From Planctomycetaceae bacterium (GTDB lineage Bacteria > Planctomycetota > Planctomycetia > Pirellulales > Pirellulaceae), in the NCBI GenBank assembly GCA_021298315.1, contig JAJTFC010000001.1:35845-99844 (forward strand): a stretch of DNA of 64,000 bases. The letters are read 5' to 3'. The number at the start of each line of letters is the position of its first letter. Position 1 is the stretch's first letter. Under the pieces are notes generated by a model. That model searched no databases. It had not been told where the DNA came from and was given only the letters and a program-made list of their open reading frames with translations. A program made the translations under genes and the position numbers. Shown piece after piece: positions 53,570 through 62,765 of this stretch.

Positions 53570-56500
53570 CTACTTCATGGCCCGGAGTTTGACCAAGGCT
53601 TGTTCGACCCCCTGACGCTGGGCGACGAGATCCGCCAAAGCCTGACGCTCCTTGTCGATGATCTCCGCCGGTGCCTTGCCCACAAACGCTTGATTCGAAA
53701 GCCGACTCTCTTTGCCTGTAATAAGCTTCTGAAGATTCTCTAACTGCTTCTCATTGCGAAGAATCTCCGCTCCCACGTCGAGGAACTGACTCAGATCGAC
53801 ATACACATCCATCCCTTCGATCGTAACATGCGCGTGCACCTCGGGTATACCGATCGAGGGGCCCCAAGCGATCCCGTCTGCACCGGCCATGCTTTCGAGG
53901 AATGTTCCCATGGGCCTTAATAATCGCTCGAAACGATCCTCGCACCGCACCGAAAACTGAACTCGTTGCTTGGGTGCAATGTTCTGCCTCGAACGAATCT
54001 CACGGATCGCACCGATCAACGCTACGAAATGCTTGAACTGCGATTCGACATCCTGCCTGATGAGCTCCTTGCGAGCCACTGGCCAAGCTGCCTGGATCAG
54101 CCACTTGGAGGACTGCTGATTGGAATACAAATCGCGGTGAAGAGTGAACTTGGCGAGTTCCTGCCATATCGCCTCGGTCACAAACGGCATCATGGGATGC
54201 AATATCCGAAGCATCTGGTCTAGGCAGTAAGCAAGCACGCGTTGCACCATCGGTCGCGCCACAGGATCTTGCATGCGCGGTTTTGCCATCTCGACATAGA
54301 AAGAGCAAAAGTCATCCCAAGCGAAATCATAAGCAGCACGTGCCGCTTCCGCATAACCAAAACGCCGAAGTTCTCGATCGATGATCTCCGTGGTTGTCAT
54401 CAACCGCGAGAGAATCCACTGATCCTCAAGGGGCAGATTCGACCAATCGATTTCCACTTGGTTGTACCCCTCTAGATTCATCATCACAAATCGAGAAGCA
54501 TTCCAAAGCTTATTGACGAAATTTCTGGCAACTTCAAATCGCTCGCTAACCACCGGAGCTTTCGGCAAGGCCTTGTCCTCGGCACTCTCTGCCCATTGGG
54601 TAGAAAACGGCTTCTTGCACTTGTCGCATACGACGCGATGCTTGATTCGATTCTCTTTGGTCTGATTGATGAGCGATTGGCAATGGGGACATTCGTACTG
54701 CACCGGCATACGGACATCTTGGGTCTCGGTGGTCAACCATGCCAATCCAAAGCGCAAGGCATCGGCTCCGAATTTGTCGATCACGTCAATCGGATCGACC
54801 CCGTTTCCTTTGCTCTTGGACATTGTCTCGCCAAAGCCATCGAGGATCTTCGGATGGATGTAAACCTCGCGGAACGGCACCTCGCCGACGTTGTTGAGCC
54901 CCATGAGCACCATCCTTGCAACCCATAGAGTGATAATGTCGCGAGAAGTGATCAACGTGCTGGTCGGATAGAAGTAATCGAGTTCTGCTGTCTTCTCTGG
55001 CCAACCGAGCGTTGAATGAGGCCACAGCGCCGAAGAGAACCACGTATCGAGGACATCCTCCTGACGAACCAAACCTAGCGATTGGACTTTCAATTCCAAA
55101 CCGGGATTTTCATCTTCAATGCACACATGGAGCACCGCAGGCTCTTCGATCGAAGCAGACATCTGACCGGCGAGAGCTTCGGGCATCGCTAAAATCTTGG
55201 CCTTCGCATCCTTGGCCTCTTGGACTGTCTCATAACCTCTCGTCCAAATCGGGATTTGATGCCCCCACCAAAGCTGCCTTCCGACTGGCCAATCCCTCTT
55301 CTCGCTGAGCCAATCGACATAGCCTTGGCCATACCGCTCCGGATAGATCTTGACCTTGCCACTCTCAACGGCATCGATCGCCGATTGAGCTAGCTCTGCC
55401 ATCGCAACGAACCACTGATCGGCCAGATAAGGTTCAATCGGAGTTTTGCTCCGATCGCTGTGTTTTAGCTCGATCTGTCGGTCTTCGGTTTGTTCGAGCA
55501 GCCCGAGCTCCTCGATCGCTTGGACGACCTGCTGTCGCGCTTTGCCCATCGTCAAACCTTGGAAACGACCACCATTGGAATTGATCGTGCCGTCGGTATT
55601 CATGATGTTGATCATGGGCAAGCCGCATCGCTGCGCAACTTCATAATCGTTTGGATCATGGGCTGGTGTGATTTTGACACATCCTGAACCCAAGTCAGGC
55701 TTGGCCCAAGTATCCACGACGAGCGGAATCTCACGATCGATCAAAGGCAAACGAATCTTACGTCCATCGCGAGCCATAGCGGCAAGCTTTTCGAGTGAAG
55801 GCAACAACTGCTCTTGCCTTTGTTTGAGTAGATCGATCTGCGAGGCGATCAACTCTTTGTCCTTCGCGGGTGCTTCGGCAAGCTTCTGCTCTGCCAAGGC
55901 AATCGATTTGGCAAGCGCCCCTGCTGGATCAGGATGCACGGCCACTGCGGTATCACCCAACATGGTCTCTGGACGCGTTGTTGCTACAACGACGAATTTT
56001 GGTTCGCCAGGTTTTGGATCGATTACTGGATAACGAAAATGCCAAAAGTTACCTTCAACGGTCTCGGTCGTTACTTCGTCGTCGCTGACGGCCGTCTGAA
56101 GATAAGTGTCCCAGTTGACCAGACGTTTGCCTCGGTAGATCAAACCCTTCGAGAACAGATCGTAAAAGGTCCTACGCACGGCGCGGGCGCACATCGGGTC
56201 GAGCGTAAAACGTGTTCGTCGCCAATCGCAGGAACATCCAAGTCGCTTGAGCTGACTTAGAATCCGCCCCTCGTACTGCTCCTTCCAATCCCAAATCCGC
56301 TGAATAAGCGCATCGCGACCTAGATCGTGACGCGTTTTATTTTCGAGCTCCTTGAGTCGCTTTTCCACAACCGCTTGGGTCGCGATGCCGGCATGGTCAG
56401 TCCCCGGCATCCATAAAGCCACCTCGCCCATCATCCGATGCATCCGTATTTGGATGTCTTGCAAGGTATTATTCAGAGCATGCCCCAAGTGCAATGCACC

Positions 56501-56662
56501 GGTGACATTCGGCGGAGGAATGACAATCGTAAACGGCTTTTTGCTCGGATCGACATCCGCGTCAAAACAACCGGCCTCGATCCAGTCCAGATAGATTCGA
56601 TCCGATGCCCCTACAAAATCAAAGCGATTGGGGATCTCGATGGGTTGTGAAGAATTGCTCAT
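53570..56662 (-). CDS. valS: Valyl-tRNA synthetase with inserted zinc ribbon
   Basis: 1,030 residues, somewhat longer than the usual 880-950. It has the HIGH motif in NVTGALHLGHAL (near 55), the editing domain with TTRPETMLGDTAVAVHPDP, the KMSKS motif in TMSKSKGNGVD (near 614) and the anticodon-binding region with RNFVNKLWNASRF. A C-terminal coiled-coil arm (LRNEKQLENLQKLITGKES) completes it. Between the GADALRFGLAW segment and NKLWNA lies an insert of about 45 residues with CPHC and CDKC pairs, a probable zinc ribbon (DNA about 54590-54720). AGGA precedes ATG 56662 by nine bases. Function is secure; the insert is noteworthy. Confidence 0.97.
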   Translation of the reverse strand: MSNSSQPIEIPNRFDFVGASDRIYLDWIEAGCFDADVDPSKKPFTIVIPPPNVTGALHLGHALNNTLQDIQIRMHRMMGEVALWMPGTDHAGIATQAVVEKRLKELENKTRHDLGRDALIQRIWDWKEQYEGRILSQLKRLGCSCDWRRTRFTLDPMCARAVRRTFYDLFSKGLIYRGKRLVNWDTYLQTAVSDDEVTTETVEGNFWHFRYPVIDPKPGEPKFVVVATTRPETMLGDTAVAVHPDPAGALAKSIALAEQKLAEAPAKDKELIASQIDLLKQRQEQLLPSLEKLAAMARDGRKIRLPLIDREIPLVVDTWAKPDLGSGCVKITPAHDPNDYEVAQRCGLPMINIMNTDGTINSNGGRFQGLTMGKARQQVVQAIEELGLLEQTEDRQIELKHSDRSKTPIEPYLADQWFVAMAELAQSAIDAVESGKVKIYPERYGQGYVDWLSEKRDWPVGRQLWWGHQIPIWTRGYETVQEAKDAKAKILAMPEALAGQMSASIEEPAVLHVCIEDENPGLELKVQSLGLVRQEDVLDTWFSSALWPHSTLGWPEKTAELDYFYPTSTLITSRDIITLWVARMVLMGLNNVGEVPFREVYIHPKILDGFGETMSKSKGNGVDPIDVIDKFGADALRFGLAWLTTETQDVRMPVQYECPHCQSLINQTKENRIKHRVVCDKCKKPFSTQWAESAEDKALPKAPVVSERFEVARNFVNKLWNASRFVMMNLEGYNQVEIDWSNLPLEDQWILSRLMTTTEIIDRELRRFGYAEAARAAYDFAWDDFCSFYVEMAKPRMQDPVARPMVQRVLAYCLDQMLRILHPMMPFVTEAIWQELAKFTLHRDLYSNQQSSKWLIQAAWPVARKELIRQDVESQFKHFVALIGAIREIRSRQNIAPKQRVQFSVRCEDRFERLLRPMGTFLESMAGADGIAWGPSIGIPEVHAHVTIEGMDVYVDLSQFLDVGAEILRNEKQLENLQKLITGKESRLSNQAFVGKAPAEIIDKERQALADLVAQRQGVEQALVKLRAMK

Positions 56663-56823
56663 TGGGTTCTGTCCTGAAAATGGATCGATGCTCTGATCAA
56701 CCGTCGGCAGGGATCAGAACCAAGATTTAGCCCAATTTTCAAGGAAAAGCAGTTCTTCGCAAGGCCACCGATGGCCGATCAGGCCAAGCAAACCTAGGAT
56801 CCCGCAATATAAACGCTGGGAGA

Positions 56824-58038
56824 TTAGGCCACGCGGCGATAAGCACCCGTCATGTAGAACGATTCGATCGCATCAACGACTGATTGCTGCTCGCTTTCGG
56901 CCAACTCTGGGTAAACGGGCAAATGCAAGATCTCCCTGGCCGCAGACTCCGTATTTGGTAAGCAACCCAAGGAATACCCAAGATCGGAAAAACATTCCTG
57001 CATGTGCAAAGGCACAGGATAGTAAACCTCGCATCCGATGCCTTGTTGCTGAAGGTGCGTCCGCAAAGCGTCTCGTCGACCGTGCGGAACCCTTATCCCA
57101 TACTGATTCCAAACATGCGTCGCCTTGGGATGCTTTCGGGGCAACTCGACGATCTCATGCAACTGACTTCCCTGAAACAACTCCTTGTACCGATCAGCAT
57201 GGGTGCGACGCGCCTCGGCATATCCCTCCAAATGCTTGATCTTCACACCCAAAATCGCCGCTTGCATGGTATCTAGCCGACTGTTGATCCCAACCAACTT
57301 GTGATAGTACCGAGGCTGCATTCCGTGGGATGCAAGCAACCGCAATTTAGCGGCATACTCATCATCGTTGCAAACAAGCATTCCACCGTCACCCATCCCA
57401 CCAAGGTTCTTTGTAGGATAGAAACTCAAGCAACCGACCAAACCCCAACTTCCCGCCGGACGATCGTCCCACTCTGCTCCGATAGCCTGGGCCGCGTCCT
57501 CGATCACAGGCAACCCATGCGCCTGAGCGATCTCGCAGATCCTGTCCATCGGTGCACACTGACCAAACAAATGCACTGGAATAATGGCTTTGGTGCGAGC
57601 CGTGATGCTACCTTCGAGACATTCTGGATCGAGGTTGTATGTCATCGGATCGATGTCGACAAAAACCGGCTCAGCACCCAACCTAGACACAGCGCTGGCT
57701 GTCGCGAAAAAAGTGAAACTCGGCACGATCACCTCATCGCCAGGCTCCACATCCAAAGCCATCAAAGCCAAGAGCAACGCATCGCTCCCAGAGGCGCAGC
57801 CAATGGCATGCTTGGTACCGCATAGATTTGCAACCGTCGACTCCAAGTCAGTCACTTCCGGCCCATGCAAAAATCGCCCGCTGTCGATAACTCGCTCAAT
57901 AGCTTCAAGAAATTCTCGCTTAAGCGGTAGATTCCCTCGCCCAACATCGAGCATCGGAACCGGTGCAGACTTCTTGGATTCGCTGGACATATCAACCCCA
58001 TCCTTGGTTTCTCGTATTGGAAAAAGGTCTAGCTTCAT
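56824..58038 (-). CDS. DegT/DnrJ/EryC1/StrS-family sugar aminotransferase
   Basis: 404 residues. It has the PLP-binding family sequence: DEVIVPSFTFFATASAV near 101, EDAAQAIGAEW near 180, and the Schiff-base lysine K210 in FYPTKNLGGMGDGGM. The GINSRLDTMQAAIL and WNQYGIRVP segments near the C-terminus are typical of nucleotide-sugar (keto-hexose) aminotransferases. GGAGGAT lies about ten bases before ATG 58038, though an ATG 16 codons inside is also possible. It is 118 bp downstream of the Sco-like gene on the same strand. It probably provides an amino sugar for surface polysaccharide, but no partner gene is adjacent. Confidence 0.92.
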   Translation of the reverse strand: MKLDLFPIRETKDGVDMSSESKKSAPVPMLDVGRGNLPLKREFLEAIERVIDSGRFLHGPEVTDLESTVANLCGTKHAIGCASGSDALLLALMALDVEPGDEVIVPSFTFFATASAVSRLGAEPVFVDIDPMTYNLDPECLEGSITARTKAIIPVHLFGQCAPMDRICEIAQAHGLPVIEDAAQAIGAEWDDRPAGSWGLVGCLSFYPTKNLGGMGDGGMLVCNDDEYAAKLRLLASHGMQPRYYHKLVGINSRLDTMQAAILGVKIKHLEGYAEARRTHADRYKELFQGSQLHEIVELPRKHPKATHVWNQYGIRVPHGRRDALRTHLQQQGIGCEVYYPVPLHMQECFSDLGYSLGCLPNTESAAREILHLPVYPELAESEQQSVVDAIESFYMTGAYRRVA

Positions 58039-58156
58039 TGCCGACGTTATCCTCCATCGACTCGACTAGACCCGGGTATTAACCTACGAGATAACTCCTT
58101 TTAGCGTCAAGTCCAGTGGCCGGCTGAACCTTCGCATCTTGCCCAAAACCGCCAGC

Positions 58157-58882
58157 CTATTTGCTAGCATCAGGCAGTAGTTCTTCGATGTGCTTGACGA
58201 GCAATTCTCGCTCCTGGCTATCGAGCCAGACGTAGGACCCCACCAGTTCACCTTGTGCATTGACCAAGCAGAATCGATCTGGATGCCCTCTTTTTTCAAC
58301 GCCCGGTAGGTAGAACATCTCTGTGCCGACCTTGATGATTTTCTCCAAATCGCCAGTCAAAAACAGCCACTGCTTAGGATCTGCGTTAAAGCCTTCTGCA
58401 TAGGCTCGAAGCGCCTCGGGTGTGTCGTTGTCCGGATCGACCGAAATACTGACCAAACGGATCGGCTTGTCTTTAAACTTCGACTGCAACAATCGCATTT
58501 CGCCACTTTGGCGTTTGCACGTACCAGGACAGGTGGAAAAGAAAAAGCAAACGACATAGGGCTGCCCCAAAAGGTCTTCCGAGCGAACCGTCTGACCGCT
58601 TCGCTCGGTGAGTTCAAAGGATCGCGTCCAATTCGGCTCGAGCTTCGATGCCTGACGCAATTCCGCCAATTGCCGCCGGTTCCCCGGATCCCTAGGCTGC
58701 TGCGTCTGCTCATCGCTCTGATCATCGGGAAGTTGGGAATCCTCGGAGGATCGAAGCGATGTTTCGCCGGACTCTTTGGATGCATTTGAGCGTCCGATTT
58801 TCTTCCTGAGGATTGCCCCGGAAGTTCCGATGACAACTCCGAGCAAGATCATGAGCACTTGAAAAATTCGTCGATTTGTCAT
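58157..58882 (-). CDS. SCO1/SenC-type copper chaperone, membrane anchored
   Basis: 241 residues from ATG 58882 (a GTG one codon upstream is in frame). One N-terminal membrane helix (FQVLMILLGVVIGTSGAIL), a polar acidic linker of about 60 residues, then the thioredoxin-like Sco domain. The copper-binding CPGTC of FFFSTCPGTCKRQ is near residue 118, followed by RLVSISVDPDNDTPEAL and a downstream His in KRGHPDRFCLV. Sco proteins deliver copper to CuA of cytochrome oxidase or act as redox partners. It follows the ABC-2 permease by 15 bp in a cluster with a dihaem cytochrome c. Confidence 0.93.
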   Translation of the reverse strand: MTNRRIFQVLMILLGVVIGTSGAILRKKIGRSNASKESGETSLRSSEDSQLPDDQSDEQTQQPRDPGNRRQLAELRQASKLEPNWTRSFELTERSGQTVRSEDLLGQPYVVCFFFSTCPGTCKRQSGEMRLLQSKFKDKPIRLVSISVDPDNDTPEALRAYAEGFNADPKQWLFLTGDLEKIIKVGTEMFYLPGVEKRGHPDRFCLVNAQGELVGSYVWLDSQERELLVKHIEELLPDASK

Positions 58883-58897
58883 CACTAAATAAACTTT

Positions 58898-59767
58898 CTA
58901 TTGCAACTCCCCTTTTTGCCTTCGATGCATCAAGCCCGTAGCCAAGAGGATCATCGCCAAGGCGAATCCGCCCGTGACCAACCAGCTTGCTTGCATCGTA
59001 GGGATCCAGTCAACTCTGCCGCTTGTTTGACCAACTCCCAATTGCTCGGCGCTGGTAGACAAGTGCCGTATTCCGGCCACGATGTAACTCATCGGGTTCC
59101 ATTGCATCATCGTTTGAAGGATCCTTTGTCCAGTCGGCATACCATCGCTTGCAGCAGGTATGGGAAAAAAGGCACCGCTTAGCATCCACATTGGGAGCAT
59201 GATCAAATTCATCGCCGCGTGGTAGCCTTGGGGGCTCTCCATGGGCCAAGCAAAGCAAACACCCATAGCCGTCAATGCCAAGGCCGCTAGGAAAAGAAAC
59301 ACAGCGAGAATCGCAAGGTTAGGTCCTGTGGGGACCAAACCGATGAGGGTCGAGAGGACAAGAAACACTGCCGCTTGGGCCCAAGCGATCGCGGCTCCAC
59401 CGAGAGTCTTCCCAACGGCGATCCCCCAACGCTTAGCCGGCGACACGAGCACCCCCTGGAGAAACCCTTCGCGTCGATCTTCGATGATTGAGATGGTCGA
59501 GAAGATCGCCGTAAAGAGGAGAATCAAAGCGGCCGTTCCTGGAACAAAGAAGGCCATGTAACTTTCACCTTGCGAGCCACCTTGGAAGGCGCTATGAAAT
59601 CCGGTGCCAAAGAGGATCCAAAACAAAATCGGCTGACCAAACGCGGCAATCACCCGAAACGGTTGGCGAAAGAATCGAATCCATTCACGCTTGGCGAGCA
59701 TCCAAGCGGCCTGCCAGGTTGGATCGCTGGTGTGTTTGTTCTGGATTGACATTGAGTCTAAATTCAC
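58898..59767 (-). CDS. ABC-2 type transporter permease
   Basis: 289 residues with six predicted membrane helices (RVIAAFGQPILFWILFGTGF, AALILLFTAIFSTISI, FLVLSTLIGLV, NLAILAVFLFLAALALTAMG, a fifth around LIMLPMWMLSGAF, and the last around VTGGFALAMILLATGL). The cytoplasmic helix WMLAKREWIRFFRQP is typical of the ABC2_membrane family. The start is GTG 59767 with AAGGA six bases upstream; ATG 59752 is an alternative. No ATPase subunit is adjacent; it would have to be encoded elsewhere. Position between the sigma factor and the Sco gene suggests a role in respiratory-complex maturation or export. Confidence 0.88.
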   Translation of the reverse strand: MNLDSMSIQNKHTSDPTWQAAWMLAKREWIRFFRQPFRVIAAFGQPILFWILFGTGFHSAFQGGSQGESYMAFFVPGTAALILLFTAIFSTISIIEDRREGFLQGVLVSPAKRWGIAVGKTLGGAAIAWAQAAVFLVLSTLIGLVPTGPNLAILAVFLFLAALALTAMGVCFAWPMESPQGYHAAMNLIMLPMWMLSGAFFPIPAASDGMPTGQRILQTMMQWNPMSYIVAGIRHLSTSAEQLGVGQTSGRVDWIPTMQASWLVTGGFALAMILLATGLMHRRQKGELQ

Positions 59768-59804
59768 TTGTTTTCCTTAGAAGTCTATCGATCACAGACG
59801 GCTT

Positions 59805-60434
59805 CTACCAAAAAGAACTCGTACCAGATTTGATACGCGCCATTTCCTCGCGCATTCCCTGCAATCCACGCTTGAGCAACCCGGCAACGGCCATCTCGGA
59901 CTTGTTGATTTGCTCGGAGATCTCTCGCAAGGACATTCCTTCAAGGTATCGCATGCGAATCGCATCGGCTTGGGTAACCGGCAGGTGTTCAATGCAAGCA
60001 GCCAGCATCGCTGCCGCTTCGGTCTTCATCATCCGTTGACTGGGCGAGGATGTTTCGGCGGGGATCAGATGCTCAAGATGCATCGGGCTCGATCCAGAAT
60101 TCCCCATCGGACTGATGTTAACTTCGAGCTTTGCCGACCGCTTGTGAGTTGCCAAATGCTCTTGGTGTGCCGACGAAATGTTGTTTCGAAGAATGTGCCT
60201 TAACCAAGCTAAAAAGGATTCGATCGATTCACCTCGAAACGAGCCAAAATCGCGTGAAGCTTCCAAATAAGTTGCTTGCACCAAATCGCTAAAATCCATC
60301 CGCGCCTTGAGTCTATCGTCGAGCAGTCGCTGGGCAATCACATTGAGGTATGGGCGAAAGCGATCGAGCAATTCCCCTTTGGCTTGGGCGTCGCCTTGTT
60401 TGGCCGCTATCAATCTCGATTGCGAGTCGAACAC
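59805..60434 (-). CDS. ECF-type RNA polymerase sigma factor
   Basis: 209 residues. Region 2 (DFSDLVQATYLEASRDFGSFRG, then FLAWLRHILRNNISSAHQ) and region 4 (LPVTQADAIRMRYLEGMSLREISEQINKSEMAVAGLLKRGL) are clear. The region-2 sequence is of the planctomycete-expanded type (Rhodopirellula/Verrucomicrobium-like ECF group). No anti-sigma factor is adjacent. It lies between the dihaem cytochrome c gene (42 bp upstream) and the ABC-2 permease (37 bp downstream), all on one strand, so it is probably co-transcribed with them. The start is GTG. Confidence 0.92.
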   Translation of the reverse strand: MFDSQSRLIAAKQGDAQAKGELLDRFRPYLNVIAQRLLDDRLKARMDFSDLVQATYLEASRDFGSFRGESIESFLAWLRHILRNNISSAHQEHLATHKRSAKLEVNISPMGNSGSSPMHLEHLIPAETSSPSQRMMKTEAAAMLAACIEHLPVTQADAIRMRYLEGMSLREISEQINKSEMAVAGLLKRGLQGMREEMARIKSGTSSFW

Positions 60435-60476
60435 ACTAGAACCGAAGGGAAAAAACAGGAAAAGCGAACAGACGAA

Positions 60477-61766
60477 CTATTGCGTGGAGACGACTTTGGT
60501 TTCCATTGGAGGAGGAGGAACCTTAGCGATCGAAAGGACATAGTTCACGAGGTGCCAAAGATCTTCATCGAGCAATCCAGGTTCTTCTCGGGATTGCACC
60601 ACGGCTGCTGCAGGCATTGGGGAGCCTGCAATGCCATAGCGTATCCGGCGATAAAGATCCTCGGGCGTGCGACCTCCACGGAAATGACCTTCGAGGATAT
60701 TCCTAGGCTTAAGCGGCTGGGGTTTCAACCCCCCACGGGCCATCAACGGCAAGAGGGCTTCGAGGTCCGTCGGCTGCAGACCGATCTTGGATGTCCAGTC
60801 CTTAGTCCAATCGTCGTAATCGGGTAACTGATTCCCTTTCCCGTCGGCGTTGACTCCATGGCACTTGGCACACGAAGCTACTTCGCTGGCAAAGAGGGCC
60901 TTTCCTTTTTCAATCGATGCGGTCAACTCAGCCTTGGTCTCTACGGTTTCAGATCCGAAGATTGGAAAATCGGGTCTTGGGAACTCCTCGGCTGCATCGA
61001 CCGACTGCACCCAGCGATCGGCAATTTGAGTCAGAGCATCCGAAGCGGTGGACAGTTGTCCATCGACAACCGATTTCTCGGCAGTGCGATCATAGATTCG
61101 CTCTCCGTCGAGATCGGTGGCTGCCAATTGAATCAATCGGCGTTCGAATTCTCCGCGAATACTCAGGAAAATCACATAATCGACCAACGCCTTGATCTCT
61201 TCATCGCTGAGCTTATCAAAGATCGGCATCTGCGATCCGGAGAGTCCTAAACGAAGCGTTTTTTCGATGTCTTCTTTCAAAGGTTTTGCGCTGCGCGGCG
61301 AGGACTTGAACTTGAAAATACCCATGCGGAAATCACGTGGATATGGATCTTGGCTCGCGGCCGTGACGCCCCGTCCCTGACCGCTTAGGCCATGGCACGA
61401 GACGCATTGCTGAACATAGATCCCCGGAGCTGAGGGTGTTCCGACGGCTAGTTTGAGATTCGCCTCGGAAATCAGATCCTCGTAGTCACCCTCCTTGAGC
61501 GCCTCGGGCAGCTTCGGATCGTCGAGTGTTCCAAACCACTGGGCAAGCAGATCCCTGGTGTCGTTGAACGACCTGTCGAGTTCCCCATCCTCTTTGCTTT
61601 GACCGATCTCGGTTGCCTTAGCGAACAAAAAATTCGGCTCGTAGTGATTCGCTACTTGCGATTGTTCGCGGCACCCGATAAGGGACATAGCGAGCAATGC
61701 AGCGGCGAAAATGCTCGCAAGCTTCAACGAGTGGGATGAGTGGTTTGTTGGTTTCAATCTGGACAT
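60477..61766 (-). CDS. Dihaem cytochrome c lipoprotein
   Basis: 429 residues. A signal sequence ends in a good lipobox (LLAMSLIGC), so the protein is anchored by lipid at the membrane surface. Two haem-binding motifs are visible: CVSCH (near residue 118) and CAKCH (near 300). Each is followed by a cytochrome c fold with a possible Met ligand (SQMPIF after the first, SPMPAA after the second). It is the first gene of a cluster with a sigma factor, ABC-2 permease and Sco1, so it is probably part of or an electron donor to a terminal oxidase or alternative complex. Oxidase genes themselves are not in the window. Confidence 0.9.
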   Translation of the reverse strand: MSRLKPTNHSSHSLKLASIFAAALLAMSLIGCREQSQVANHYEPNFLFAKATEIGQSKEDGELDRSFNDTRDLLAQWFGTLDDPKLPEALKEGDYEDLISEANLKLAVGTPSAPGIYVQQCVSCHGLSGQGRGVTAASQDPYPRDFRMGIFKFKSSPRSAKPLKEDIEKTLRLGLSGSQMPIFDKLSDEEIKALVDYVIFLSIRGEFERRLIQLAATDLDGERIYDRTAEKSVVDGQLSTASDALTQIADRWVQSVDAAEEFPRPDFPIFGSETVETKAELTASIEKGKALFASEVASCAKCHGVNADGKGNQLPDYDDWTKDWTSKIGLQPTDLEALLPLMARGGLKPQPLKPRNILEGHFRGGRTPEDLYRRIRYGIAGSPMPAAAVVQSREEPGLLDEDLWHLVNYVLSIAKVPPPPMETKVVSTQ

Positions 61767-61829
61767 TCTAGGAAGGCAGAAAGTGGAAAGAACTACAAAA
61801 CAATTCGAGTGGGCTGGAATCGCTTCACT

Positions 61830-62546
61830 TTATTTTAGCTCACGGATTTCGATGTTCCTCCAGCGAACATCGAAGGGACCTTGATCGGCTCCGATACCGT
61901 GAACCTGGAGGCCAATGAAACCGGAGTCGTGGGAAAGAGGATCCGTGATATCTTCGACCAACTTACCGTTGATCCAAGTTTGAATCCGCTTGCCCTTGGC
62001 CCGAATGTGGTACTGGTTCCAGTCGTCATTTTTTAGATACGAGTGAGGCGGTTGCGTTGGGGAGATCCAGTTTCGACCAGTGGCCTCGCCATAGACATAG
62101 CCCGACTCACCAGGCGAGGCTTCGATCTCTACTTGTGGGCCATGCACTCGGCCATTGTCTTTTTGAGCAAGGCTCTTGGAGCGAATCTGGACACCCGAGT
62201 TGAGTGAATTGTGCACCTTAACCTCGAACTTCAGTTCAAAATCGGAATAGTCTTGGGTCGTGCAAAGGAAGGAATTGGGGCTGTTTTTCGAGGTCGTTCC
62301 GTGGACGCTATTCCCATCGATTCGGTAGACAGCCCATCCGTTTTTTTGCTGCCAGCCATCGAGGTTCTGGCCGTTGAAGAGGGGTTTCCAGCCATCGCCT
62401 GCTGGAACGGGCAATCCATTGGGGTTTTCGTTGCGAACCACGGTTTCCTTGGTAGCTGCGTCTTGCGCAAATCCCAATTGCGCCAAAGCGACTGTCGCCA
62501 AGGAGGTCCAACAAAACGAAAGGAAGTTTTTCCGTTGCATTTTCAT
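61830..62546 (-). CDS. DUF1080 (3-keto-disaccharide hydrolase-like) exported protein
   Basis: About 238 residues from ATG 62546 (a second ATG at 62540 is equally possible; the open frame to 62591 is less likely). Signal peptide FLSFCWTSLATVALAQLGFA. The concanavalin-like DUF1080 domain has WKPLFNGQNLDGWQQ near 50, HGTTSKNSPNSFLCT, FELKFEVKVHNSLNSGVQIRS and the C-terminal GFIGLQVHG and FDVRWRNIEIREL. This family is expanded in planctomycetes and is linked to polysaccharide turnover. It is divergent from hemB across 219 bp. Confidence 0.93.
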   Translation of the reverse strand: MKMQRKNFLSFCWTSLATVALAQLGFAQDAATKETVVRNENPNGLPVPAGDGWKPLFNGQNLDGWQQKNGWAVYRIDGNSVHGTTSKNSPNSFLCTTQDYSDFELKFEVKVHNSLNSGVQIRSKSLAQKDNGRVHGPQVEIEASPGESGYVYGEATGRNWISPTQPPHSYLKNDDWNQYHIRAKGKRIQTWINGKLVEDITDPLSHDSGFIGLQVHGIGADQGPFDVRWRNIEIRELK

Positions 62547-62765
62547 TCTAAGTACCATCGGGTTCAAAACCGTGAGGCTCAGTGCCGTCACCAGGGAGGA
62601 AAGGGGGAATTTCGGGTACTTCGTAGCCTGTTTATAGAATCAGTACGTTCCTACCCGCAATTTACCCTGCTATTTTATCCTCTTTCCCGATATTCTGCTA
62701 TGTAGACTCTAGAGTCTTGGGATTGCTATCGAGGTTTTCATCGGTTTTTCAGGTGGTGAAAGTAC

